The notes beneath the pieces were generated by a model. The model did not search any database. It had not been told where the DNA came from and was given only the letters and a program-made list of their open reading frames with translations. A stretch of DNA of 64,000 bases, from the NCBI GenBank assembly GCA_029262995.1, contig JAJCYH010000025.1, forward strand, positions 1 through 64,000. The letters run 5' to 3'. The translations under genes and the position numbers were made by a program. The number at the start of each line of letters is the position of its first letter. The first letter of the stretch is position 1. Below, one piece after another: positions 7,959 through 17,114 of the stretch. Source of the DNA: Saprospiraceae bacterium (GTDB taxonomy: Bacteria; Bacteroidota; Bacteroidia; Chitinophagales; Saprospiraceae).

Positions 7959-8079
7959 TTAGACTCAAAGAGTTAAAAAGTTGTTTTATAATTCCTCTTC
8001 CAGCAAATTGAGAGTAAGAATAATCATTGATCATTTGTTTTGAAATAATATCTATTTTCATTTTTATTTCAGATTCCAT
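7906..8079 (-). pseudogene. Duplicated 5' end of the metallopeptidase gene, fused out of frame to hsdR
   Basis: The peptide MESEIKMKIDIISKQMINDY and its continuation YSQFAGRGIIKQLFNSLSLN align residue by residue with the start of the intact metallopeptidase at 5581 (IETKVKLKLDIIKKQMINEY and on). Similarity stops at codons SLNDFN. From there the DNA is hsdR, read in the wrong frame, ending after about 15 foreign residues. The ATG at 8079 matches the start of the intact copy; an upstream TTG at 8100 is possible. It has lost the HExxH motif and cannot be a peptidase. Confidence 0.75.
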
Positions 8080-8182
8080 AACAAGGGATTTACTATTCAA
8101 TAAATTTTAGTAATTAACAAAAGATAAATCCAAAATGAAAAATAATTATTATCGATTTGATTCACCTGCATAATGTTGGATT

Positions 8183-10444
8183 TTAAGATTCAATCTCCTT
8201 AAAATATCCAAAATGATCATCTATTAACACCCTTCTGTCTAAGCCAAGATTCATTGATTCACATGCTGTTTCTGATACTAAAGAACATGAAAAACAAGCA
8301 GACAGATTTAAGTCAAAAACACCTTGTCCATCAGACTCCCAGCATAGTGGATCAGAGGAACAATCATTTGCTCTTTCTAACCCCTTTCTTATCAATCCTT
8401 CTATATTTTCAGGATTCCCTTGCCATACTAATCCTCCCATGCTACCTTCTGATCCTTCTGCTGTATATATTAAGACTCCAGACATAACATTACTTGGATT
8501 GTTTGAAATATATAACCTTTCTTTTAAACTCGCAGTTGGATACCCGCATCTAAATTCTAGTTCGCGCATTAGCATGTGCGAAAAGGAATGAATTAAAAAA
8601 TGCTTGATGCCATTATTTTTTATTTGTTGCTTAATAGCCGCTCCTTGACTTGTTAAATCCTGATCTTTAAAAAACCTTTGAAATCTACTTCCTTCAAGAT
8701 CAATGTCTTTAATCCATTCTTGAATTTTGTCTTCATCAAATTGAAAAAAAAGTCCTTCTCCAAAAGTTTCATTAGCAGGAATTACAAACACATCATTAGG
8801 TTCTTTTGAGAAAATGTGTTTGCCTACTGAAGATACGATTACTTCAGATCCAATAATAATTCTTTCTTTAGGTTTAACTCTTGAAAAATCAACTTGAACC
8901 TGGGTTACTTTTAATTCCTCAACTTGTTGGATTTTATTAAAGAATGAACTGAGAAACCCATTTAATTCTATGTCACAAAATGACAACCCTTCATTTTCAT
9001 TAGAATCAGAAATGATAGAATTATTTACGAAACATTTGTATTCTTGCCAACGATACAATTCAAATTTATCATTATTTAGATCATTTTCATCTGTATCTAA
9101 AAATGCTTTTTTTAAGTCCTCTGTATTTAAAAGTATTTTTCCGTTTTCAATAAATCCATTATCAATAATGAAATCTTTCTTATCTAGTTTTTCCCAGTAT
9201 TCCGCTTTAGTCTTTTCTGGAAAAGCCTTTAAGTAACGTTCATACTTTGCTTCACACCTCTTTAACCCTTCAAATAATATTGGATTTATATTTTCAGCAA
9301 GATGTTGAGGAATATACAAGCTAGAAAAACCAGTAGCATAATAAACACTATTACCTGTAACAAGTGAAACTCGCATATGGGGTTGAGTATGGGTAGAATT
9401 GCATTCTCTACATCTACCTTGATTTACATTTTCACAATTCTCATATGGAATTATATTTCCATCTTGCTTTAAATCAATTTCCCAAGGTTTCTCTCCTTTA
9501 CACAATGGTTTTATATTATTTATCCCTTCTAAATTTATTTTATTAATTCCACCAAGTCCACAGCTTTTGCATTCTATGAAAATGCTTCCATACCCATCTG
9601 ATTTAGTTGTACTTTCAGACCATTCCAATTCTGGACTAGGACAACATTTTTCCAAGTCAAATAAATTAATACCAATATCATCATTAGAAACTCTTTCAGA
9701 TTTCCATCGAAGAAAACTTGACCAAGGAATATCTGACAAATGGCCGTTAGGACAAATTAATATCAAATTTGTCTGTCTCAATTTTTTAAATAACGGAATA
9801 GGTGATTTTTCAACTCCATCCTTATCTTTTAGTTTTATAACAATTTGTGTCCCACTAGAATCTTTAACAGGAGACGTCGCATCTCTAGGAGGCACAAAAT
9901 TATATGATTTTTGATTTTTAGATATCCATAATTTTTTCCAGTCTTTATACTCTTTTAATTTCTTCTTACTATTAATAAACCATTTGGGGAAATGCGTACC
10001 CATAACCATAAAGTCTTCTGCTTTTGATTCCTCATCAAGTTCTTTCAGTCTTTTTGAAATTGGGTGTTCTTTCCAATTTGGAGTGTTAGATGTTTCATTA
10101 ATAGCAATAGTAGGTATACCTATTAAACACACTAAATTTGATAAGCCCATTGCTCCATCCGATTTCAAAAACTCAGTAAATCTTTTGTCATCTACAAATG
10201 AAAGTCCTCTTCCATTTATTCTAATCTTCGCTCTATCGTACCATATATGCTCATCAGATTCTTCCTTTCTAATCTCATCTATAATATGCTGAGCCTTATT
10301 TATGAATTTCCATTTATTAATGTCTGAAACTAAAATGTAGTATCCCATCTTTGTAGTAATAATAGAACCTACTCCTGAAGTTGAAGACAACAATTTATAT
10401 TTACCTATTGCCTGATTATACTGATGTAGTTGGATTATTTCCAT
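8183..10444 (-). CDS. drmB: DISARM protein DrmB (DUF1998)
   Basis: A 753-residue cytoplasmic protein. The C-terminal ~150 residues carry the DUF1998 pattern: HSFSHMLMRELEFRCGYPTA, IYTAEGSEGSMGGLVW, and a cysteine cluster around DPLCWES and SACFSCSLVSETACE. The N-terminal half has further CPNGH, CCPSPE, CKSC and CRECNSTH knuckles, probably zinc sites. In DISARM, DrmB forms a DNA-binding complex with the DrmA helicase that holds and restricts incoming phage DNA. It starts 2 nt after the drmA stop, and the operon ends here with no drmC downstream. Length and motif set look complete. Confidence 0.9.
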   Translation of the reverse strand: MEIIQLHQYNQAIGKYKLLSSTSGVGSIITTKMGYYILVSDINKWKFINKAQHIIDEIRKEESDEHIWYDRAKIRINGRGLSFVDDKRFTEFLKSDGAMGLSNLVCLIGIPTIAINETSNTPNWKEHPISKRLKELDEESKAEDFMVMGTHFPKWFINSKKKLKEYKDWKKLWISKNQKSYNFVPPRDATSPVKDSSGTQIVIKLKDKDGVEKSPIPLFKKLRQTNLILICPNGHLSDIPWSSFLRWKSERVSNDDIGINLFDLEKCCPSPELEWSESTTKSDGYGSIFIECKSCGLGGINKINLEGINNIKPLCKGEKPWEIDLKQDGNIIPYENCENVNQGRCRECNSTHTQPHMRVSLVTGNSVYYATGFSSLYIPQHLAENINPILFEGLKRCEAKYERYLKAFPEKTKAEYWEKLDKKDFIIDNGFIENGKILLNTEDLKKAFLDTDENDLNNDKFELYRWQEYKCFVNNSIISDSNENEGLSFCDIELNGFLSSFFNKIQQVEELKVTQVQVDFSRVKPKERIIIGSEVIVSSVGKHIFSKEPNDVFVIPANETFGEGLFFQFDEDKIQEWIKDIDLEGSRFQRFFKDQDLTSQGAAIKQQIKNNGIKHFLIHSFSHMLMRELEFRCGYPTASLKERLYISNNPSNVMSGVLIYTAEGSEGSMGGLVWQGNPENIEGLIRKGLERANDCSSDPLCWESDGQGVFDLNLSACFSCSLVSETACESMNLGLDRRVLIDDHFGYFKEIES

Positions 10445-10446
10445 AT

Positions 10447-13400
10447 CTATTTTTGTCTTATTCTAAGTCCAGAAGAGGGTTCAATGACTCTTAATGACAT
10501 TGGGATTCTCCATTTATCTCGATGCACATTTTCACTATATTCATCAATATTTACATAAAGTTGCTCTTGCGACCTTACTGCACGTGAAAAAACTTTTTGC
10601 TTCTTGTCAGATATGTCTAAAACAAAAGATTTCCATTCATCAATAGCTTCATTAATCCATCTATTAATTGACTCTACATCGTCTTCTTTAAGTAAGTTTT
10701 TTACTGATTCTGAATCGGCACTAGATTGTAAATTATTTTTTCTGCTTTCGAAATAATTGACTACCGGTCTAAGAATATCCTTAATTTCTTTTTCAGATTT
10801 AGCACTTATATCAACTACGCTTTTTCTATCCTCAAATCCTCTTGTGTGCCTTAACATTGTAGATAAGTATAAACTTAAATATCGATCAATAGCTTTTTTA
10901 GTAAACGGAGTTATAGAAATAGGTTCTACATAACTGTACATCTTCTCATGGAATTCAATAAATTTTTCATAATGTGAAATATCTCTGGCCCTAAAAGGAT
11001 GATGTACTGTAAGAACTAATCCTTCTTGATTTCTAGCAACTCTACTGCTAGCTTGAATATATTCCGCAATATTTCTAGGCATAGAATTTATAATAATTGT
11101 ATTAAACCTAGAAACATCAATCCCCACTGAAATCATATTGGTAGCTATTAAAAAATCAGGAGGTGTTTTTCCTCTTTTACATGTTCCATTTTGATAGTAT
11201 GCAAATCTATTTTGAGGGGTCCAATGCCGTTCAACATTTTCTAATTCATTTTTAACTTCTTCTCCAGAAAGCCTTCCTGTTAATTCAGCTTTGCTTATTT
11301 TGTAAGTATAGAAGGCATCCATTAATTTACCTGGACGTAATCTTCGATAAAAAACTCTTCGTATTTCTTTTAAGATATAGGATTGAACTTGTGATTCAGT
11401 TTTGCCAACTTCCTTTAAACTATTAAAATAGGAAACTATAGTATGATAATAATCCATAGCAACAAGAAATTTATCGTCATAAATTTGAAAATTTGTTGGA
11501 TGATTATTCCCTAATTTTTTCAGCTCAAATACAGCTCGATGTGTCATTAAAACAGCTGACAATCTCATTTGCATCCAAATCTGCGTTCTCCCCGTAGGCA
11601 AGAATCCTAAATATTTCCGTTTAGACATATAATCAAATTCAGTTCCAGCTTTATTATGAAAGTCTCTTTTATAAAATGCAAAAAAAGAATCATCACATTC
11701 AATTCCTAGTTTTGGAAATAAATTCACTTTTCTGTCAAATAGTGCTCTAATTTGCAAATTTGTGTTTCTTGTAGTAGCAGTTGAAGAAATTACTTTAGGT
11801 CTTGTCCCATCCTTTCTTGTACATAATTGATCTATAGCAGATTCATATAGTGCAACAGCAGAACCTAATGGACCCAACAACAGATGAAGTTCATCTTGAA
11901 TAATTAAGTCCGGAGGATAATAACCATCTCGTGGTTTATTCTGTTCCCAATTACCTCTTCCAAAAAGACGACGAGAGTCATTTTTACGATCTTGCGGTTT
12001 AGAAGAAACTTTATGCGCTAATTGTGCGAATTTATCTACAGTTCCAAAAAGCAAAGCTGGAGGATGTTGGTAGATTTCTTCATCACACAAACTTACAGGA
12101 ATAGGACCCTTATTATTATGACTATCTCCCCATGGATCCATCGAAAAAGAACACTTAAGTTCAGAACAATAAAGATGCAATCTATTGAAATGATAAGAGT
12201 TTTCTTTATCAGTAATTATTGTAGGAGTATCAGAAATTGCAAGTGCTGAATCACACCAGGGGCATTTATTAAAAGGAACTTTAGATCGTTGTTTTGAAGC
12301 CATTTTTTGAAACTCCCTGATTAATCCATCATTGCCATCCATTTTGTTAGGAAGAGAGTCATTCCCTACCCATAAACCAATAAAAATTGGTTCATTTCCT
12401 AATCCATATTGACCCCATCTCCGAATCAGTTCTAAAGCCATTATCATATATGTAGCTCGCTGGAATTGTTGAAGAGTTAATAGTCTTAATGTATATCTCA
12501 TTATTGCAGCTGTACCTCCACCTAAATCCAGAAGGAGACGCCTTCTGTTAATAATAGTCAGAGCAATAATGCCTAAGTAAGCTTCTGTCTTTCCTCCTCC
12601 TGTAGGAAACCAAACTAAATCTGCTAATTTGTTTCGATTCTCCCACTCAATATCATCAGGTTTTTTAAATATTCCATCTAGATTCAATAATATGAATGCT
12701 AATTGAAAAGCATGCCAAGTAGCTGGTTTATTTGTAGTAAAAAAATCATCTTTAGCTTTTGAATAAAAGTTTGAATCAAAAGAAGTAAAAGAATCTTCAT
12801 TTAAAATGTGGATTAGGTTTTTTTTCTTAATGTTTTGAGAATGCCACATCTGCATAAACATTGCATCATTCATTAGTCTAAATGAAGTCAAATTACTTGA
12901 ATTCATATCACCTTCTAAATAGTCCTCTATATTTCTAAACATCCTATGGTAATCAGATTTACATTCTGATAATTGGTGCTCAATGATTGTTCTAGAAGCT
13001 CCTGTGATATTTTCACTTTTTCTTAATTTTATTTCAATCCATTCTTTGTAGTTGTTGACAAAATCTTTTAAGCCACTAATAATTTCTATATCTTTTGTTT
13101 CTGAAAAATTAGAAAGCCACTTGAACTCTAAAGGCCTTGTTGAACTTAAAAATGCTTTTGGATAGAAAGTCCCCTCATGTTCATTAATATTGGAAGCCTT
13201 TTTATCAACATTAAAGTCCTTCCTTCGAGGTATTGAATCGACATCTGGAGTTTCACATTTTGGTATATAAGAAGTTTGGATAGTTTTAGAACTATCCGTA
13301 ATATCCCAATTTATAGAACATCCATGACCTATTCCATAATCTTGAAATTGTCTATAAATAAATTTAGTAGCAATATCTTCATCAATTTTTCCTGACTTTT

Positions 13401-14628
13401 GTTTTTTTACATTATATGGAACTAGAAGGTCACTTTTTAAGCTTAAGCCAACTCCAAAAAAACATCGTTGGTTTACGATCTCATTAAAGCCCGAAAAATA
13501 TCTCGAATCGTTTTCTTTTTTTTCAAATGGAGTACTAGTGTTAACTAATTGTACTTTTAAGAATATCTTATCATTATTTCTTCTGGAATCTCTACTTAAT
13601 TGAATATTTACTGATAACCTTGCAAAGGAATCGTTCAATTGAATTTTGCAAACATCCTTTAAAGACTTATGATTTTTATAACTATAGATTTTTTTTCCTT
13701 TGAAAGCATTGTTAAATTTTTCTGGAATAATTATAGACTCATCAATTTGATGTGATTGCCATAAGCCATAACTCCTGCTATCATTCAAACTAATCATATC
13801 ATTGAAATGGCTTAGAAAATTTTCTATTTCTTCAACTCTTTGTGAAAGTTTATATATAGATTCTCGTTTTTGCTGATCATGACAATTGTTTTTAAGCTCA
13901 TAATAACATGATTGTTTAATCGAACTTAAATGAATATTTCTAAAAGAAATACCTAACTTTTTTGCTGTACTACTAAATTCTATCGCTTTATCACTACTTA
14001 CACTTTTAATTTTCTTTCTTAACTCGCTAATTGCTTCGTTATCTAGTCTATGAGAGAGTAACACATTATTGGTATCAAAATTTAGAATTGTAAAACTCTT
14101 AAACTCATGGTCAACAATGAAATTTTGTAAGTTATGAATATTACACTCACATAATACTCCATACTTTTTATCATAACCTAAAGTTTTTCGATTAATCTTA
14201 GAATAGTGTCTAGCTCTCAGTCTAATCTCCAATTTTTCATTTGAAATTGTCCCTTCTAAACAACTAGTGAACCCCATTGAGTTAGGAAACATTTGATCTA
14301 TTCTAATGATATCATCATCTTCAATAGAGTCTTGATCATCCTCTTTCCCTCCTGTTTGACTTTCATCTTCTTCTATCTCCTCTTTTTCATCTAAAGTAGC
14401 CTCATTTGACCGGTTCTCTGGAAATAAAATTCCTGTACTGTAGACACCTGCTGGCACAGTATTTATTATTTCATTTTGATATTCTAGTGGGTTTAGAAAT
14501 GACAAATTCTTAGTTTGCAGAATTGGATTTTCAATGCTTATGAATCGGAAGCCACTTATTCCTGGACCTAGGATTTGTTCTTCAATAAACTTCTCAAGTG
14601 AATGTCTTTTTTCCTTAATCATTATCAA
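10447..14628 (-). CDS. drmA: DISARM helicase DrmA
   Basis: A 1393-residue superfamily 2 helicase. Motif I is PTGGGKT (675-681), the DEAD-type box is QDELHL (911-916), motif III is SSTAT (948-952), motif V is ISVGIDVSRF (1166-1175) and motif VI QASSRVARN (1192-1200). A zinc knuckle CPWC (789-792) with C821/C826 is inserted between motifs I and II. The N-terminal ~600 residues lack helicase motifs and include an acidic linker (about 80-106). This architecture is that of DrmA, the DNA translocase of DISARM that works with DrmB against unmodified phage DNA. It overlaps the end of the upstream drmE-like gene by 14 nt and precedes drmB by 2 nt. Confidence 0.92.
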   Translation of the reverse strand: MIMIKEKRHSLEKFIEEQILGPGISGFRFISIENPILQTKNLSFLNPLEYQNEIINTVPAGVYSTGILFPENRSNEATLDEKEEIEEDESQTGGKEDDQDSIEDDDIIRIDQMFPNSMGFTSCLEGTISNEKLEIRLRARHYSKINRKTLGYDKKYGVLCECNIHNLQNFIVDHEFKSFTILNFDTNNVLLSHRLDNEAISELRKKIKSVSSDKAIEFSSTAKKLGISFRNIHLSSIKQSCYYELKNNCHDQQKRESIYKLSQRVEEIENFLSHFNDMISLNDSRSYGLWQSHQIDESIIIPEKFNNAFKGKKIYSYKNHKSLKDVCKIQLNDSFARLSVNIQLSRDSRRNNDKIFLKVQLVNTSTPFEKKENDSRYFSGFNEIVNQRCFFGVGLSLKSDLLVPYNVKKQKSGKIDEDIATKFIYRQFQDYGIGHGCSINWDITDSSKTIQTSYIPKCETPDVDSIPRRKDFNVDKKASNINEHEGTFYPKAFLSSTRPLEFKWLSNFSETKDIEIISGLKDFVNNYKEWIEIKLRKSENITGASRTIIEHQLSECKSDYHRMFRNIEDYLEGDMNSSNLTSFRLMNDAMFMQMWHSQNIKKKNLIHILNEDSFTSFDSNFYSKAKDDFFTTNKPATWHAFQLAFILLNLDGIFKKPDDIEWENRNKLADLVWFPTGGGKTEAYLGIIALTIINRRRLLLDLGGGTAAIMRYTLRLLTLQQFQRATYMIMALELIRRWGQYGLGNEPIFIGLWVGNDSLPNKMDGNDGLIREFQKMASKQRSKVPFNKCPWCDSALAISDTPTIITDKENSYHFNRLHLYCSELKCSFSMDPWGDSHNNKGPIPVSLCDEEIYQHPPALLFGTVDKFAQLAHKVSSKPQDRKNDSRRLFGRGNWEQNKPRDGYYPPDLIIQDELHLLLGPLGSAVALYESAIDQLCTRKDGTRPKVISSTATTRNTNLQIRALFDRKVNLFPKLGIECDDSFFAFYKRDFHNKAGTEFDYMSKRKYLGFLPTGRTQIWMQMRLSAVLMTHRAVFELKKLGNNHPTNFQIYDDKFLVAMDYYHTIVSYFNSLKEVGKTESQVQSYILKEIRRVFYRRLRPGKLMDAFYTYKISKAELTGRLSGEEVKNELENVERHWTPQNRFAYYQNGTCKRGKTPPDFLIATNMISVGIDVSRFNTIIINSMPRNIAEYIQASSRVARNQEGLVLTVHHPFRARDISHYEKFIEFHEKMYSYVEPISITPFTKKAIDRYLSLYLSTMLRHTRGFEDRKSVVDISAKSEKEIKDILRPVVNYFESRKNNLQSSADSESVKNLLKEDDVESINRWINEAIDEWKSFVLDISDKKQKVFSRAVRSQEQLYVNIDEYSENVHRDKWRIPMSLRVIEPSSGLRIRQK

Positions 14629-17113
14629 CTGTTTGTATATCTTTAAGACGTTCCAATTTAATTGTGTCTACTAATAATTCAACAAGAGACTTCAGTTCTT
14701 GAATAATGATATCATCTTGTGCTATACCTAAATCTTCAAAATCAATTTCAGCTTTATATCTATTTAGATTCCTAGTAATAATCTTATTAGCATGATTTGA
14801 ATCATCAAAACAACCGTCATTAAATAATAATCCAAACATTTTATTATTAATACTTGTCCTTAATCTCTCATTACTCTTGCCTGAATTTTTCTTTCGTCTC
14901 ATTATAAGATAATAAACTTTTGGCAGCTCTAAAAAATCACATAACGCCAAAAAGTTTTTCTTTCCTCTAGGAATAAAGTTTCCTGTTTCAAAATTTAACC
15001 ATGCATCCACAAATGTATTCCTTGACACAAGGTTCAAATTTCTTGATCGAAAAAATTGATTTAATATGTCATATAAATCTTCATTCTTTTCATTTTTCTC
15101 AACCAAAAGAGTTTTCCATAATAATTCAGTCGAGTCTGAATTTTCTAAATTATATTTATTCCTTATAATCTCCAATTCTTTTTCATGTGTTGATGTGTTG
15201 ACTATTCTTTCTGCCAAATTAAGCGTGTCATAAAATTCTTCTAGTTTTTGAATCTGTATAAATTCCTTGTCAAATTCTATTATCTCATCAATTCTTGCAA
15301 CCTTGTAATCAGAGTTATCCTTGCCAAATGAATAAATAAATAGTTCAGCAGCATGATAGGTAGCTGTTCTTCTTTTACCAAAAAAATCAACTTTAATGTT
15401 TATACTATCATACTTTTCTTGATATGTATTTTCATCATCCCACCTATAAATCACTTCTTTGAAGGAAGGTTTTAGCCTTTTATTTGAATCTTCCAATTGT
15501 GACCAATTAAAGAAAAGTTCTTTCAAGGGGTGCCTATGCATTTTGATTAATTCACTATTATATCTATACCTATTCCAATCATATTTATTTTTAAAAAAAA
15601 AGCTAATAAATAGCCCATTAATCGAATTACATTCTTCAAAATTATGCTTGTAAAAGTTTGGAGAAATATTAAAAGGAAATCTACCACTATCTCTGTAATC
15701 TAAAACCAAAATGTCTTTAGAATGAGTTTTAAATTTTTCAAACCAACTTCTCAATCTTTTCTTCGAAATTCCTATTAGCGCAGAAAGCTCTCTTTTTAAC
15801 TTATCACTTTTACTAATGAAAGATGGTACGATTAATATTGGATCTTCACCTAATCCTTCTTTAATAGAATTTAACCAATTACTTCCTATTATTAAATCAA
15901 GTGTATTAGAAAGCTCATTCCTTAATTCGATTCTACTTTCTTCAGTCAAATCTTCTTGAAGAATTTCTCTAGTGCTACTTGTAATTAATATTGAATTACC
16001 ATTCCCAAATATCCACTCAAGTACCTTCTTCTTCAAATTTGCATTAAAGACCAAAGAATAGATATTCATCATTTTTATTGAAACTAATTCTTCAAGTCCA
16101 GAATAGTAACTTAGAATATGTTTAAAATTTTCCCATAAAACAGTTTCTTGTTGTCCAGCGAAATGAGCTGTAAACGATTTATCAATATTGTTCTCATCCA
16201 AAACTTTAATCTCAGTAGAAGAAACTATATAGGTTTGGAAATTAGGGTATTTAGATAATCCAAAGTATCTATTTTCAATTGTTTCAATTTTATGCTTTAA
16301 ACTATTAAATGATTGGCTATATGGACAAGTACTTATTAATATTAAATTCTTAAAGCGAGTCTCATAATTAGAATTATACATTTTTAAAGTCGAAAAATTA
16401 AATCCTCTTAAGTCTTGACGGTTTTCTGAATTAAAAAACAATACATTCTCAATACGTTGTAATAGTTTAGAATTTCTGAAAGAAAACTTCTTTAATTTTT
16501 CAAAGCTTGTTTTATTCAAAATAACATATGATAATTTTTCATTTAATTCATCTAAAGTTGTTGCATAAGTCTTAGAAGAAAAAAAAGTAGAAAGAAAGCT
16601 TTTATCCTTCTCAAGGACATTAAGAATTGTATTAGGAAATAAAGAAGCACATGGATTTCTACTTTGTAATGAAGTGTAAAATAACTTTTGTTCCCCTAGT
16701 TTATTTCTATTTGCAACAATATCCTTGTAAGCCTTTTGATGGCTTTTAACCCCTTCTGGTATCATAAAAATTGAAAGGGCTTTCTCAATTTTCGCTATTT
16801 CTGAAGTCATTAGATTATTAACAACTTTAGATTGATCATGCAACAATCCTAGTAAAAATAGTTTTATTACTAAAAATGTTGCTAGAGTTTGTGAGTGCCT
16901 TTCATTTAATCTTTCTATATGTATATGAATGTATTGGAAATTACTTTCTTGAGACATACTCTGGGACAATATTCTATCAATATAGATAAGTAATTTTTTC
17001 GCTTCGTTTTTGTATTCATCTTCTAAAGCATTAAATGTAATTTCGAATCCTAATTCTGGCTCCGAAAGAACTGTATTCATATATTGCTTTATATGTTGCT
17101 CTAATAAATTCAA
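14615..17113 (-). CDS. drmE: DrmE-like protein of class 2 DISARM
   Basis: An 832-residue protein without a catalytic motif I can name. Its position (directly before drmA, overlapping it by 14 nt), its size and the accompanying 5-cytosine methyltransferase match DrmE, the class 2-specific DISARM component of unknown biochemical role. A central region (about 370-500) has an alternating beta/alpha pattern (NSILITSSTREILQ; PILIVPSFI; DILVLDYRDSGRFPFNISPN). The C-terminal ~110 residues are helical and basic (YYLIMRRKKNSGKSNERLR). It starts 1 nt after the NERD-helicase stop. Identity as DrmE rests mainly on synteny; a profile search would settle it. Confidence 0.65.
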   Translation of the reverse strand: MNLLEQHIKQYMNTVLSEPELGFEITFNALEDEYKNEAKKLLIYIDRILSQSMSQESNFQYIHIHIERLNERHSQTLATFLVIKLFLLGLLHDQSKVVNNLMTSEIAKIEKALSIFMIPEGVKSHQKAYKDIVANRNKLGEQKLFYTSLQSRNPCASLFPNTILNVLEKDKSFLSTFFSSKTYATTLDELNEKLSYVILNKTSFEKLKKFSFRNSKLLQRIENVLFFNSENRQDLRGFNFSTLKMYNSNYETRFKNLILISTCPYSQSFNSLKHKIETIENRYFGLSKYPNFQTYIVSSTEIKVLDENNIDKSFTAHFAGQQETVLWENFKHILSYYSGLEELVSIKMMNIYSLVFNANLKKKVLEWIFGNGNSILITSSTREILQEDLTEESRIELRNELSNTLDLIIGSNWLNSIKEGLGEDPILIVPSFISKSDKLKRELSALIGISKKRLRSWFEKFKTHSKDILVLDYRDSGRFPFNISPNFYKHNFEECNSINGLFISFFFKNKYDWNRYRYNSELIKMHRHPLKELFFNWSQLEDSNKRLKPSFKEVIYRWDDENTYQEKYDSINIKVDFFGKRRTATYHAAELFIYSFGKDNSDYKVARIDEIIEFDKEFIQIQKLEEFYDTLNLAERIVNTSTHEKELEIIRNKYNLENSDSTELLWKTLLVEKNEKNEDLYDILNQFFRSRNLNLVSRNTFVDAWLNFETGNFIPRGKKNFLALCDFLELPKVYYLIMRRKKNSGKSNERLRTSINNKMFGLLFNDGCFDDSNHANKIITRNLNRYKAEIDFEDLGIAQDDIIIQELKSLVELLVDTIKLERLKDIQTVDND

Positions 17114-17114
17114 A

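Noticed and set aside
7452..8079. Functional type I restriction system
   Set aside because: Only the last ~168 codons of HsdR remain. No hsdM or hsdS is present in the window.
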